Positions 39,586 through 53,200 of a stretch of 64,000 bases of DNA are shown here, piece by piece. A program made the position numbers and the translations under genes. The notes under the pieces are model-generated. The model was not told where the DNA came from and did no database searches. It was given only the letters and a program-made list of their open reading frames with translations. Source of the DNA: Sclerurus mexicanus (Eukaryota > Chordata > Aves > Passeriformes > Furnariidae). Each line of letters begins with the position of its first letter. The stretch's first letter is position 1. Location of the stretch: positions 1,806,791 to 1,870,790 of the forward strand of contig VWZF01002437.1 in the NCBI GenBank assembly GCA_013396755.1, read 5' to 3'.

Positions 39586-42419
39586 AGTAACAACAGAGTA
39601 GGAACAACATTTCTTCCCTAAATCTCAGGGAATGCCCCATACAAATTTTGCATGTAGGAACTAGATGTTCACCTCTCCAACTCCTGCCCTCACAAGGACT
39701 TACCAGATCATGGTGCAAAATGACAGGACTGCTGCTTCAAATCATTTTATAGCTTTTGCTGTTTGTACTTTTTGTAAAGTACAGGTTCCATGGCATGCAC
39801 TTTCTATGCAGTAAAGCAATTAAGGTGACATTTTCAAAGTTATCTAACTGAAATATTTTCAATGAAGAAAAGTAATGGTATGTTTTAACTACAGATCTTA
39901 ACAGCAGGACTGGTCAAGACAAAGCAGAAAAAAACGCACACCTAGGAGAGATATCTATGCATCAACTCCTATTTTCTGGCTAGTAAAGTGCTCTGAGTTC
40001 AATAGATGCTTGAAGCCATTGCTGGAACACAGACTAGTTGCTTTTCTACCAGGAGTTCCTTTGAAAAACATTACCTCTCTCTTCCAGTTGGCATATTTAA
40101 TTTTCAATATAAGAATCTGACCCAAAAGATCAAGATCTCTCATTTCCATGGGGGACTTCTGAAAGAGCTGTAAATGAGTTTATTCAGATCCTAGAAACAT
40201 TTTAGACACAACACATAAGTACTCTGTGGGGCTAATCTGAAAAAAAAAAAAACATTCATTTATTAGAATTAATATATTAAGATACTTTATAACAAATGGA
40301 TATTTTTACTCACATGACTTTTGTCTTTCCATTCATTTATGGAGTGCTCTATTAGTCAGATATGCCTTATTCCAGCAAGATAAAATTGTAGAGATACACA
40401 GCACCTTACAACTACAGATTAGCTGGTTAATCAAAACCTGTGTCACTGATTGCTTAGCAAGTACTCTGCTTTGTTATCAGCTCCATCTTCTTTTCACTGA
40501 AAGGGAGAGGATGAAGAAGTCACAATGTCAAGAACGCTTTGATCTTGTCAATAAAAATACATATTCAACATCATCTCAAAGATACACCATAAAAGGGAGC
40601 TGATAAAAATTCACTCTGCAGATTCAGGTACTTAAAGGTCCTTGATGAATTTTTTACTAACATGCTTACTTTGGTTCATGATCTAGATACTATTCCTTCT
40701 ATGTCTGTTTTGTTTTACATTGAGCTGGCAAAGGTAACAGTCTAGAGAGCAGCTTTTAAAAAGTATTTAAATAAAGCACTTACAGTTCCACTGAAAATAC
40801 TCTGTTTTAAAAAAAAGAATTTACACTTCATCTCTCTGTCAACAGAGAACTTTGCATTCCTCTTGGTTTGTTGGCCATATATGCAGAACAAGTATCACCA
40901 ATGAAGTAAATGTTCATAAATTTCTCACAGTTTTAATCCCAATTCTGCAAATTTCTTGTGGCATGGCCTTGGACAGTATTATTTTACTCATTTTAAAAGA
41001 AGAGCACTGCAGTCTACCCATTTATCTCATAAGGATGTTGTATTGACTGACTGATAAAGCATAAAGAACTTATAAAAATGCCATTATTATTATACCTGAC
41101 CATCATACAGTACTGCTTAAATTATCCAATTGCCTGAAAATAAATTCATTATTATTATTTTATCATGTTTAAGCTAGTGTGGCAGTTCTGACACTTTTAA
41201 AAGCCATCTCTATTAACTATCAAAAGAGGACACAATGAGGCAGGAGCTATGGAAACAGCTGTCAAGAAAAGGCCTCTTCTGTTCCTGGAATATTAATGGC
41301 TTAGCCATAAGCTGAAAGTGCTGGCTAGCAGAATAAATAAATCAGCACCAGAATTCAGAGTTTATTCTTTTTTAATGCTCCCTACATTAGATTATACCTT
41401 TTTCTGAAGTTCTTGGAACTTAGATAAATTCTGTTTCTCTGGAGTGATTGGCAGCATGAAATTTCAGAATGCTGTGCTATCGCCTATCCTTGTTTACCCT
41501 ACAGACTCTATTAGCTACTGCTGTCTCTAAAAATGCATTTCTGTTATAACAGTTCCAATATCTTACTAAAGCATGCCGTCCTTACAGAGCTACTGAAAGT
41601 TACTTTGACTTCACAACATTTAAATTCAGGGCAGTGTTTCCCTCCTGCTTTATACAACATCTCTCAAAAGCTGCATTCTGCTGCAGAAGGGTTTAGAGGT
41701 ATTTGTGATTCAGATACTAAGCCTCATGTCAGCTTTCCACACTGCACAGGGTTCAAGGCTGTGCTTTTAGAGCAATCTGTAAAATTTAACGCTGTTCCTA
41801 TTAGTTGTTCAGCCCCTGACTGATCTTCAAGGCCAGCAAAGCACTATGTTGTACAAACATCCTCTGATACAACCAAAAATGCTGCTACTGATAGTGGGAC
41901 AAGGGATGCTAACTTCGGCCAGACTCCCTCTTTATATATGAAGTGAATATCAAAGTAATGAATTGGAGGAAAACAACATGTTTTGAGTTTGCAAAGGCAT
42001 AGGCTGTTCATTCCTTTTTTTTCTCCATTTGAAAAAGCCTGGCTGACAGAATTAAGTCTTCAAAGCTGATTCAGTCTTTTTTATGCTGCCTGCTTCTCAC
42101 CAAAGCTTTAAAACAAAAGAATGACTCAGTAGTGTGCATCCAATTAAATCATGTTTGCAAATAATTTTTCATTATCTGCCTAGATTTAATGATGACATAT
42201 GGTCATTCTGGGGACAGACTGTAAGTTTGGAACTTTATATTTCAGACATAAAATCTATTACGGAGTTCTGGTGCTTCCATTAAACTGCAGTCTCAGAGAG
42301 GGAACCTCACTCAGACCTCTCAAGGGACTTTGTATATGTTATGTTAATTTTAAAATTATTGAAATATATTTAAATGTATGCATTTTCAAGCTCTTGTGGC
42401 TACAGTATAGCTTAACTGT

Positions 42420-42441
42420 AAAAAAAAAAAACCGAAAAAAA
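42420..42441. repeat. A-rich tract
   Basis: A run of A residues with a single CCG interruption. No retroposon body was recognised upstream. Confidence 0.9.
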
Positions 42442-44174
42442 CCCCACCATAAATTATTCATGAGGCACTTACTTACTGGGATGACAGAGGGAAGAGGAAG
42501 AACCACTCAGTGATTTCAAAAGGCTTGTTCTCCTGTATCCCAGGACACAAGATGTGTGATAGACAAAGAATTACACCACACACGGGGTATGTCAGGTTCA
42601 AAATTAAGAGCAAGCCTTCATCATCACCAAAGACATTTTAGGTATGTGCCCATTTGCTGAGCAGAAGGGGGAGGGCAGCACCAAAAAGCAATGCTGTGAT
42701 GGGAAAGGTGGAACTTCTCCTGCACTGAGTGCCCAAGCACGTACAATGGGCACAGGACCAAAGAATTCATACAGCTAATTCAGCTGAACAACTGCTCAGT
42801 GGGTTGCTCTGATATACTAGGAGCGTATGAAATTAGGAAATGTTGTTCCTTCACGCAGACTTGAATAGAAAGAAGCTTCCTGACACAGAAAAGACATAAG
42901 CAAACATTCTAATAGGACTAATAGTGGATTTACAGTAGTGAAAAGACCTATTGAATGTACAAACACAAAAGCATAATTTAATGTGTAAAGTGTCTGTCTC
43001 TTAATGAATAGGTTGGAAATTCAATAGTAAAAAAGCATGCAAATGGACATAAGATTTTTTTAAAGGGATAAAGTCTGAAAATAGTCTGGTTTTTATTCTA
43101 ATAGAGTTACCATCATAGTTTTCCCATAAAGTCAAAGCTCCTTTATTGCTAATTGGGTTTGCCTGCAGAAAGCTTAGGCCTTCAAACACTGCTTCCTTTC
43201 CTTTTATAATTTCTTGTTTTATAAAGTAGTGATTCTCATTCATGATGTTTGATGAAGAGAATATATATAGATTCCTGCAGAGGAAAATAAAACACTGAAG
43301 GTAACAACTCTATTATTGCTAACGAGTTTATGCCCACAGGTTAGGAAAAAGGAAGGGGGGGAATTGTCATCTGAGAGATAGGAATATCCCTACCTGTTTT
43401 TCAATGTCTATAGCCAGAGTTGGCTCTATAATTTACTTTATCATGTCTGTGTGGGAAATCAGGACACATGCAACCCAACATTTAAAATTTTCTTGTGTTC
43501 TCATCTATGCTGGCCCAAACAGAAGAGGGGTACTTGCTTGTTTCTAAATATGGACCTTGAAAGCAATGAACACTAACATGAAATGATACCTTAGTTATTT
43601 TTAAATATATCTCTAATGTTATCCCATTAATACTGTAGGGATTATAGAAAACAAGATGCAGATATTTTTTGATGATACAGAACATTTTTCTGCTGAAGGC
43701 TAGCTAGCCTAACACACCTCATATACATTTACCCAACCTGCCCAGCAAAACCTACCATTTTTAGCTTAAGAATCCTAGCAAACTTCCTTCAAACAGGGGG
43801 CTCCTCGGCTTATAGAGTAGGAACAAGCTCAAAACATTGCCAGAAGAATTTAAATTCTAATGGTTATGTTTCTATTTTCACACTAAATTTGACTTTAATA
43901 TTCTTATTGATATCATATCATGTGAAACAGCAGCTATGCTTTGTCTCAAACCTCATGTACGTTGGACAAATGTACCATGGCAGCAACATGACAATTTGCA
44001 GTGAAACAACACACTGGAGCTTCCTCTATGCCTACATCCAACGGAATTAAACTGTTGTTTGCAAGGTAGGATGTCTAGCTGTTACTACTGTTTCTAGTAT
44101 AGCTCTTTACCAAGATTGAAACGTCATTGCTCTTACTTATAAATACCATAAGAGATGGCAAAAAGAACTTTTAC

Positions 44175-44196
44175 AAAAAAAAAAAAAAAGAAAAAA
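44175..44196. repeat. Poly(A) tract
   Basis: Fifteen A residues, a G and six further A residues. No retroposon body was recognised on the 5' side. Confidence 0.95.
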
Positions 44197-45356
44197 CAGC
44201 AGTGAAAACAATGCTATAATCTCACAGAAAAAAAGATTCTCTACCCAGAAATTTATCTTCTGCTAAGTTCTGACAGGTGTTTTTCTTTTTCTTGGCTAAC
44301 TTCTACTAGTGAGTATCAGCTTGCATTCATCAGCTATAGCAGTACCTGGAATGGGGAATTGATCAAGGTTAGAACAAACTTATTTTGTTTGTGGGTTACC
44401 TGTGGTCATGCTCAGTTGCTCCACGGGTTCATTGCATGGTTGTACAGACACTTCTGCCAGGGTAATAGTAAAGAGGGTATGGGGAGGGGGGAACAAATGG
44501 GCTGGTTCCTTTTCCCACTAACATAGATGATGTCAGGTAAAACAACCCACAGAAATGCAGTTATCTCTGCTTTCTACTTAGTCTTACAAATCCAAAACTG
44601 AATTCTAAAGAGCAAAGTCCCAGTTTTTCATTTATCTGTTATAATGGGGACAGGTTGGTATAAAGATACAGATGTATATATTGGAATACACAAGCTGAGA
44701 GAGCGCTTCTAAATAGCAAATAAAGCAGAATGTTTACCATGAGGCTAATTTAAAAGTGAAACTGTCAAGTGCCAACCTCGACTGGTTTATACAAAAGTAA
44801 GCAATTGTATACAACTTGTCCAACTTGTATACAAAGTCTTGGTAGGAACAAGAAAATAAGAAAAGAAAACTTCACCCCATAATGTTCTTCCAACAGAGAA
44901 TCTTGTAATAACCACTTAACTTTAAAAGAGAGCTAGAAGACATTAGTCACTGAGGAATTTGTTTTGCGTCCATGACATGTACTGCCAAGAAAAGCTACTC
45001 AGTCGACAATAAGCTATTAATAAATTGTGACCCTTCTTCCAATTTTCAGTATTTCTTCAAGGAGGGAGTTGACACAAGTCACTTTTAAGATATATTAAGA
45101 CACTCTTGATCTTAGGTATCCAAGCATGTTTTGGCATTGTCTTTTACTTTTTGGCATTACTTCAGGTGTTCTTTAGGACAGCATAGATCTTTGTTATATG
45201 TAGGAAAGACATTACAGATTCATGAACCTCAATATAGATATAAGACTCTTTTTTTATGCCATTGTACATATGATTCATTTCAGCAAAAAGAAGCACTGAA
45301 TATTTGGAATCAATAACTGGAAGAGATATCTACAGGCCGTAACATACATTTGTTTG

Positions 45357-45361
45357 CAGTG
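45357..45361. repeat. Putative 5-bp target-site duplication, left copy
   Basis: CAGTG here is repeated at 45847-45851, directly flanking the LTR-like segment. Five bases is the length expected for ERVL-type integration, but a 5-bp match can occur by chance. Confidence 0.5.
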
Positions 45362-45846
45362 TCCTTGTTTTTGGCCAGCACAGAGTTAATTTTTTTGGAG
45401 TACCTGTGAAGGGGAGGAGCCTGAAGCCATGCAGGTGTGTCTAGGCTGTTATTCTATACCACCTTCCATCACTGCTGGAGGGCAGAAGTAAGGGATTTCC
45501 ATTTCAAGAATTTGGCCATGGCTTGCAGTTGGGAAAAAGCCTGGGCACAGAGGGTCCATCCACTACTGTTCATTGTCTCAGGGTCACGCCACATTGTGTC
45601 AGTGGGTGAGCATTTTTTGCATGTATATCACCCTCTTTTTGTATACTTTGGTTATTAATATTGTTGCTGTTACTGTTTGTTTTCTTATCTCATTGCTGTT
45701 TCCACTAAATTTTTCACATCCCCACCTGTAATTTTCTCCTTTTTTTGTGACTCTAATTCTCAACCCCATCTCTGGAGTGGGAAGGGGGAAAGCGAGCAAG
45801 TGGTATCTGGTTTGGGGGAGTTTTGGTCAGGGGGCACTAAATTGCA
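45362..45846 (+). mobile_element. Solitary ERVL-type LTR, sense orientation
   Basis: A 485-bp block resembles long terminal repeats of avian class III (ERVL) endogenous retroviruses. Near its left end it has 'ggccagcacagagttaattt' (45375), the signature opening of these LTRs. Near the right end it has a T/GT-rich segment (about 45640-45770), then 'ggagtgggaagggggaaagc' (45773) and 'gagcaagtggtatctggttt', before ending in attgca. It is bounded by the direct repeat CAGTG. The right end keeps the canonical CA, but the left end reads TC rather than TG, a likely point mutation. There is no gag, pol or env reading frame on either side, so it is a recombination-derived solo LTR. Divergence is high and it is presumably inactive. 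Confidence 0.65.
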
Positions 45847-45851
45847 CAGTG
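45847..45851. repeat. Putative 5-bp target-site duplication, right copy
   Basis: CAGTG, matching the copy at 45357-45361 immediately left of the LTR. Confidence 0.5.
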
Positions 45852-48800
45852 TAGTTCCTAAAGCACAACAGCAGTGATGATGTTTTCAGTCAGGAAAGCA
45901 AGAGGTGAATAGCGAGCTTTGTGCTGCAACTTCAAAACACCTGTCACATCCTCATTGAATTCTGCAGCACAAAGTTAACAAGATGTACAGAATGAATTCC
46001 CTTAAATTATTTGACAGGTGATATTTGAAAATCTGGCAAAAAAGGGAAAAACATCACAACCACTTCTCAACTGTGCAAGACAGATACATGTTCTGTTGTC
46101 CTGTTTTCTCTCCTTCCACCTGTCACTTCTTTCAGAGCTTAAAGCTGGGGCTGACTGAGCAGATCACTTGTCTGTCTGCTCAGGAAGGACTTTTAAAAAC
46201 ACAGTTATAAAACTGGGAGAAATAGTCACTAAAATCTTCAGGAAACAAATGTTCAAGTTTTCACTGGAAAATCCAGTATTTTTTCACTCAGACTTACTCC
46301 CTACTCATCGCATACAGGCTTCTCATAGCATAAATTCTAAGTCATAATTCTATCAAAGATAAGTATTTAAGCAAAAGTCAAAAAATCTTCTACTAATTAC
46401 TTGTTGTTTACAAAATATACCAACAAGCCATCTTGGGAAGCATCAGCAATTCCAGTGTAATAATGACATCACGGCCCAACTCTGTATCAGAAAAAGGCGG
46501 ACAATGCAGCAGCCTGGACCCTACCTAATATTCCAAAATTGTATACCACCAAAATCAGTGTCATTTCCACTGAAAGTAATAAATTATTACAAAAATAGAA
46601 AATAATTAGAATTCTGAAAATAGGAAATAATGGCAGAAACACAAACTGGGAGAGGACACAAAGAACAGTACTTCTCTTCTGAAATGTACTTTAAGAGCAC
46701 ATGCAAGACTTCAATTACCTGATTTTATGCATGGCAGAGTATTGCTCTGTGTCAGGGCCTTTGAATAAACTATCCACAGAATGCATTCTTTTACTGAATC
46801 ACCATTCATAGCTCCTAGAGTATGGACAGGCACTAAAGAAATATTCTTCATCTGAGGAATGACAACATGTCTGTAAAACTGTCTGGTTTAAAAGCATCAC
46901 CCAGGCTTTCTGGAATAAAACTTGGGGGTTTTTTTCTGGAGACGATAAACAGCTATTACATTTAGATGATCTTGTGTTCATTAGCTAATACCCAGCTGTG
47001 AGATGTGCTGAACTTCAGCATTAAACCTTCATTACTGGAACATAACTTGGTGTTTTACAAACACTCAGTAAATACAGTAATGTTTATCCCAAGTCTTCCA
47101 CCGAAACTTAAGAAATAGTATTTTTCCAAGTCTTCTGAGGACTGAGGTCAGAAATAACTTGTACAATATGCCAAGACAAAGATGATCAACCTGGCTAAAA
47201 CTAGCTGTCTTGTCAAATGTAGTTAATAAACACCAACAGCTAAAACTTGAGAAAGAAAACCAACTAGGGTTGAAAGATGAAGCAGGGAAATTGTTTCAAT
47301 GACAGACACTTCCTCTTCACAGACCATAAATTAAATCTTCCTCAAAGCAGTTGGATATGGTCTTGATCACATTGTGTAAATACAGTACGTAATTTAAAAT
47401 TACTTTTGTAATGTTAGCACATTACCTGTGGGATTGGATCACATTGCAAAGAAACCACTTTTAGCCCAGGTTTACACAGCAGGTATCTGACATTTAAAAG
47501 ACTATGACATGCTAAATAGCTTTATTTAGGTACCTAGTTTTCCAGCTTTCAGTAATGCATTTTTTTTTATTTTAATCAAAGCGTCTCTGTAACATCTTGG
47601 CAATGATCTAGATATAAACAAAATAAAAAATCTGGAATTAAACTTAGCTCTCACAGCTTCTGCTCTCTTCTTTATTACATTCACAAAACACAGTGAAAGA
47701 ATCCAGCAGCTCTATAGTCAGAATTAATTAGGTAAACTGTTGTCTGTGGAGGGAAAAAAGTAACAAAACAAAACAACAAAAATACAAGCTTAAAGTAGCT
47801 TTGGAACTCTTACTAGTAAAATTATATAGAAGTAGATAGTTTCTATGACTGGAAAAGAGAATGCGCAGAAAAATGCATCCCAGCAGTATTCAGGCTAAGG
47901 AGCTAGGGACATAACTAAGGAATTTAATGAAACACAAGCAATTACTTTTGAAAATTCAAGATTGTAGATATTCCTTATAAGTAACTGTAGCATCTACCCT
48001 CAAAGCTCAGAGAAGGGCATTTGTGGCAACTAAACTCTCCGCGACCATTCAATGCACTCTAAAATAAAGAAGAGGAGCCTGTATGGTGCCACACAGAGAG
48101 CATGGAGAAGGAAGCCTCCAATGGACAGCTTCCCAGAGGCCTCTGCCCAGGGGCTGGAGTCAGTCTTTGGTTCTACTGAGAGAGGTGAAGGCACACAGCC
48201 ACATCGAGACTTCCACATTGGCCTGAGTTTGAATACACTTTCATCCCAAGTACTCTGATCATCAACACAGAGCAATACAAGTAGCAATTTCCTATAGAGG
48301 CTCAAGAGGAACAGAAGTCAGGTTGGCACTGCTTGAGCAACAAAGCCTATGTAAAGTCCAAACAGCACTAGAAATTAATTTTTAATGGAATCAAAAAAAA
48401 AAAACTACTGCTTTTATGTATAGCATTTGAATTTTGTCTTTTAATATAAAAAAGTATAAAATGTATTAATTTGCTTTGGATGAAATGTGGAACAGATCAG
48501 GTAATGAAAATGCAGTGTGTGTCACAGTAAGGAGAGTTTTGGGGAAGAATGCTGTCACTGCATGAGTAGATGTTCTCTACAGCAGATTAATTTGTTTTAA
48601 GAGCATAAAAAAATCTCTGTAGTATCTCTTGCTGCAGCTCTTCTTTGACTATGCCTCATGCCCTGGCTTTCTTCTTGCAGTCATACATAGCACTTTGTAC
48701 ACACATTTAACTCCACGAGCTCCTGACCCCACCATATGCACCACCACAGGTTTCTATGTAATTATCACTATTCTGGGAGCACATATACATTTTTAAGTAC

Positions 48801-49697
48801 TAGGACATCTTTAAGCGTGACAGCAATATGGTGCCAATATATTTATATTTTAAGTGTTGAATTACAGTAGTTGAATGGCTCATCTTATCTGATCGAGTAA
48901 AAAGTATTAATGAAACATATCTTTATTCCCTAGTTATCTCTGCTATTGATCTGTACTGGAAATCAAATTTTGTAAACAATCTGTATTGTTAAACTCTTTT
49001 GATTTTATGTAGAAATGTGAGTTTTCATTCTAATTAAATATACAGCACAATTTTTCTTAAAACACAATTAACATAGCCATTTAGGCATGTAGCAAGACAG
49101 TTACCAGTCTGTGTCTTGCAGTTAATTATGATAATTCATAAACACAATTTCAAACTATGAAGAATTTTCAGTGGTGCACACCTGCCCCCTTGTGCCAGTT
49201 TTACATGAATGCCTTTTTCACTCCTTAGCGGACTAATGAACTAGGCTCACCTTGCCCTGACAGGCTGTATTAAAAGCTTGCATGCAGTTATTTTGCTCCT
49301 CATTTTCTTTGTACAACAGAGAAGAAGAAAAGATATATTGTTGTATGTCTCCATCTCAGCTGCTGGACAGTTTTTTTTCTGAAAAAAATGAGGGAGATTT
49401 AGAAAAACGGGGATAGGTACATAGCTATCAATATATATAACAGGAGGATTACAGCAAATGACTGTGGCCAGTGGCAGTTTCTTAATGTCTTCACTGTAGC
49501 AGGGGAAGAGACCTTTGCTTCCATCACAGGCCAGATAAAAGAAGAAACAAGAGAAGCTTGTTCTGCACTGCAAAAGACAGTAAGTAAACTATGAAGGCTG
49601 GTTTTCATAGTAAAACTTACTACACTTGGAACAGTCAGCCAAGGGAGGCACTGAATGCTTTCAAGTGTAATTTCATGTGAAGCAAAAAAAATTAAAT
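45852..49697. other. Intergenic, no gene recognised
   Basis: About 3.8 kb of AT-rich sequence. A somewhat GC-richer patch at 48050-48250 has open frames on both strands but no domain I recognise. Nothing else stands out. Confidence 0.55.
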
Positions 49698-50290
49698 TTT
49701 ATTCCAGCAGTGCTCCTTCTGTTCCCCCAGGCTTTGTAGTTGGACTGGAGACTGTGAAAAATACTCATCACAAGTGCTCACATATCCACTTAGGAGAACT
49801 GGTGCTTGAACATCCACTACCCTTTCCAGCCTGCCATAAAGCAGGAGCAAGTGGTGGGACTCAGCTCCTGGGTAGCAGAGTCTGTAACAGCCCACTGGGG
49901 TACCTCTGGCTTGATAGCTCCTCCTGCCTCCCCTGAGTCTCCCCACCTGCCGCACTGGGTCCATCGCCTCCATTGCTGCACGCCCACTTCCAGGTAACAT
50001 ATCCCTGTGTCCCTCCTGCCACAGCTACTGCTTTGCTGCCTGAGATAAAAATACACAACAGAGTAGAAAGAGCAATTTACATTCCAAAAAAAAAAAATAA
50101 TAATAATTCGAAAGGAGAGCTCAGAAATCTGTGGGTACTGAGCCCATGCTGAATGGTAGAGCTGAGCTTTTGCCAGAAGGTACCCTCAAGGTCACCAACC
50201 CAGAGTGGCTTGCCTTGAGAGGGTTTGCACTCAGGACCTGCTGCCACCAGTAGAGGCGAGGCATCACCGCTTATCAGCAGCAAAATCTGT
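49698..50290. other. GC-rich block of unknown nature
   Basis: This block is much richer in G+C than its surroundings, most strongly at 49780-50040. It contains overlapping open frames on both strands (63-102 codons), as expected when GC content is high, and none shows a domain. On the minus strand the block ends at an AATAAA hexamer (plus-strand 49698-49703), and an A12 tract followed by (TAA)n lies near 50086-50106. This could be a decayed retroelement or LTR, or an exon of a non-coding RNA. I do not recognise the family. Confidence 0.4.
50086..50106. repeat. Poly(A) plus (TAA)n tract
   Basis: Twelve A residues followed by four TAA units inside the GC-rich block. Confidence 0.9.
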
Positions 50291-53200
50291 CACTTCCTCA
50301 GAGCTGTATGAGGAGCATCCACACCCTTAACAAGGCTAGGACATAAAATTAGGATTTGGCCCTCAGTTTTTCCAGGTGTCCTATTTCTGCTTGAGGATTT
50401 CCTATCTGTTGAAGACCAACATGAGCATTCTCCAACTCATTCCACACAATATAATTTAAAAATGACTGATGACGTGATTAGCCATACAGCATATATACCA
50501 AGTCAGCTCTGCACTATATGTCACCCCTTCATATTTTCTTCATAGCATGTAGGAAATGCTGAGGCCAAAACCAAATCTGAAACATCTCCAAGGTGAAGCA
50601 CCTCACCTGGGATGGCACAGACATTCAGCCATCCCCACTCATGTTTCACAGCCCCAAACACTTTGCTGAACATGCATCTCAGCCTTATTATAAAAAATGA
50701 AAAAGAGAAGGTCTTCCAAAGTATGACTGATTTAACTATTTTTATCCAATAACTCAAATCCTCATCCAAGATTGTTTGTTCTTCTCACCACCAAAAGGGT
50801 TTTGAATAAGTATCTTGTCCAAGAATCATTAACAGCCAAACCACAGAGAGCTCAGAATTGATATGCATTTCACTGACCATGTCCCATTTCATATAGCCTA
50901 ATTAAACAGTCCTTAGACTAAAGAGTTGGAAAAAAAGTCAGCACAGCTCTAGTGTAGTTGTTAGATACTTAGGCAAAAAAATTTTATGATCCTTAATTCA
51001 AAGAAAATTTTGCTATATTCAATTCATTAAAGGAGGATGACTGGTTTCTTAAAGCACACTGGAGTGTTAAATGTTGAGTGAAATTTCCAACATCACTCTG
51101 TAAACACATTCAGATTTCAGATGTGATTTGAAAAACCCACTTGTCTTTCATATTCTTGGTTATAAATCTAAATATATTATAAAATCTGTCTCTTCAACTT
51201 TATTTTGGCTCAGCTGAACACAGAGTATAATACAGACAAGAAATACAACAGATTAAGAAATCTTAGTCTGGACTAAGAAACAAGGTCCATTTACTCTAAT
51301 ATGATCCATGGTTTCACAATGTTGCTTTCTGAAACTAGATAAAGTTGTTAAATACTGTATAGAACCCTTCACTGCATATCTGTACAGAATTCAAAAGAGA
51401 AAAATCATTTTTAAATAATCTAAAGCACAGACTAGATAAGCTTGTTCCACCTACCTTATTTCGCTTCCGGTCCAGTTGTGGGTTCCTCATGGCAGCGATC
51501 ACAGTTAAAGCATGTTGCAATAACACATGAAAAGCCTGTTGTTATTTTACCCCTTAAAAAGTGTGTTTCTGGGACAGGATTCATATAACCTTAAAATAAA
51601 CAGTCACTAGACCAGCAGCATTTAGAGAAGGAAAATTCTGGGAGGCACAGGAGTGTGTGTGCTTCATGGCTCATGTGCTCGACTTGGAGGACAAATTATT
51701 TTGATTGTGACCAGTGACTGTGCCCTTGTTTTGGGACATTTTGTACCAGTTCAGATCACAGTTCTGGCCTTCCTGTAGGAGGATGAGTACAGTCCTGTTC
51801 ATATTCTTGATCTTTGAGAAACAGTCTTGCAGTACTGAGAAAAAGAAGAAAGGCTTAAAATAAGAAAACATGCTTGTCTAGACTTGTTACAAGGCCTTCA
51901 AATGAGCAGATCTGACATATTCTTCTGGCTTAGCCACCATACCATGAGAAGTTAAAATAGAAAGCAGTAGAATACCAACAAAAGCATAAGCAGCAACTAG
52001 TCAAAACAGCATCTAAAATCAATCTGCTCAAAAGCGGCTGCAGCTGTGTTGACTTTATAGCATCCGAAAAATAAACCAAGTTGCAAAATTACAACTTTAC
52101 TAATCTCACAGAACACTGGTACTGCAGAGATGGCTACTATTTCCAAAGGAGTGGCAAGCTGAGAAAGCTCTCACAGGAGTCCTTGGTAGGTGCTCCCTCT
52201 AACATCAAGATTGTAGCTGTTGCCATTGTAACACATCCTTCCTTTCACAGTAATCACAGCTGTGCAACAGAGCACAGTGGCCAGTGGCATTGGAAAAGGG
52301 AGTATGGTACTTGTGTGATACGTTTCATGAGAATGGAATAAAGAGCCTTGGAATGAAGAATAATTCACAGGTATTATTTAGCATAACAATGAAAAACTGC
52401 AGGAAGAGAAAGTTACTTGAAGTACTCCAATGTCTGTGGTCTTTCTCCCTTCTCACAAAGGTAACTCCCACAGAGCATAGCAAAACCGTTTTAGTGGGGT
52501 TTAGGGGTCAAATGAAAATGCAGGGACCAAAGTAAAATTTTAAGTAACTTGAAAATTTGAAAGCATAACTGTAAAATATTGTCTTCCAAGACCTTACAAG
52601 ACCCTTGAATCTATTCTTCCACTGAAGATTCTCTAACAGCACACCAAGTCATGCTGCAAGGAGCAGACCTTTCTCATTATTTTTAATAAAGTTAGAAGGA
52701 AAGATAAAGGTTGGAAGTGCAAGCACATTGAATGTCGATTCAAATGCCTAGATCCACTCAGCACATGGTTTGCCAAAACTATGATCGATTTTATTCAGTT
52801 CCATATTGATGGAGGAATTGTTTAAGCTGCATAGCTAACTAGTTGATTAAGAATAATTATCACCTAATTCTTGTATTTGTTTTGAACTGCTGGAGTAGAA
52901 ATTAAAATGGCAGTCTCTTGAATAGCTGGGTCACTCAAATAAATACATAAACTCAGTTCTCAATTGAACTGCTTGACAGGAAGACCTGATATGCCACTTA
53001 TCCCATTTAACTTGATATATCCACACCATAAAATAGCTGCAGTCATCAAGGTCTGCCTAAAGAGCACCTTAGAGCATAATTCATCTAACACATTTTAGAT
53101 GCATGCTTCCTAATGTCACTACAAGCTATGAAATTGGAGGATATCAATGTCATCTTGTGTCATAGAAACTGTAAGTCAGGAAAAATTGTTTACTTTATAA

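Larger units (their letters stand above)
39586..45356. other. Intergenic, no gene recognised
   Basis: About 5.8 kb of AT-rich sequence with A-rich runs (40240-40252, 42420-42441 and 44175-44196). Reading frames are short and featureless. No repeat family was recognised. Confidence 0.6.

Noticed and set aside
39284..39718. 144-codon minus-strand reading frame
   Set aside because: From about residue 50 it is CR1 reverse transcriptase, and the N-terminal third lies outside recognisable CR1. It is transposon debris, not a host gene.
49692..50058. Overlapping frames on both strands (up to 102 codons) that might be a small gene
   Set aside because: High local GC lowers stop frequency. The translations have no recognisable domain and there is no splice or promoter context, so I kept the block as an unknown GC-rich region.
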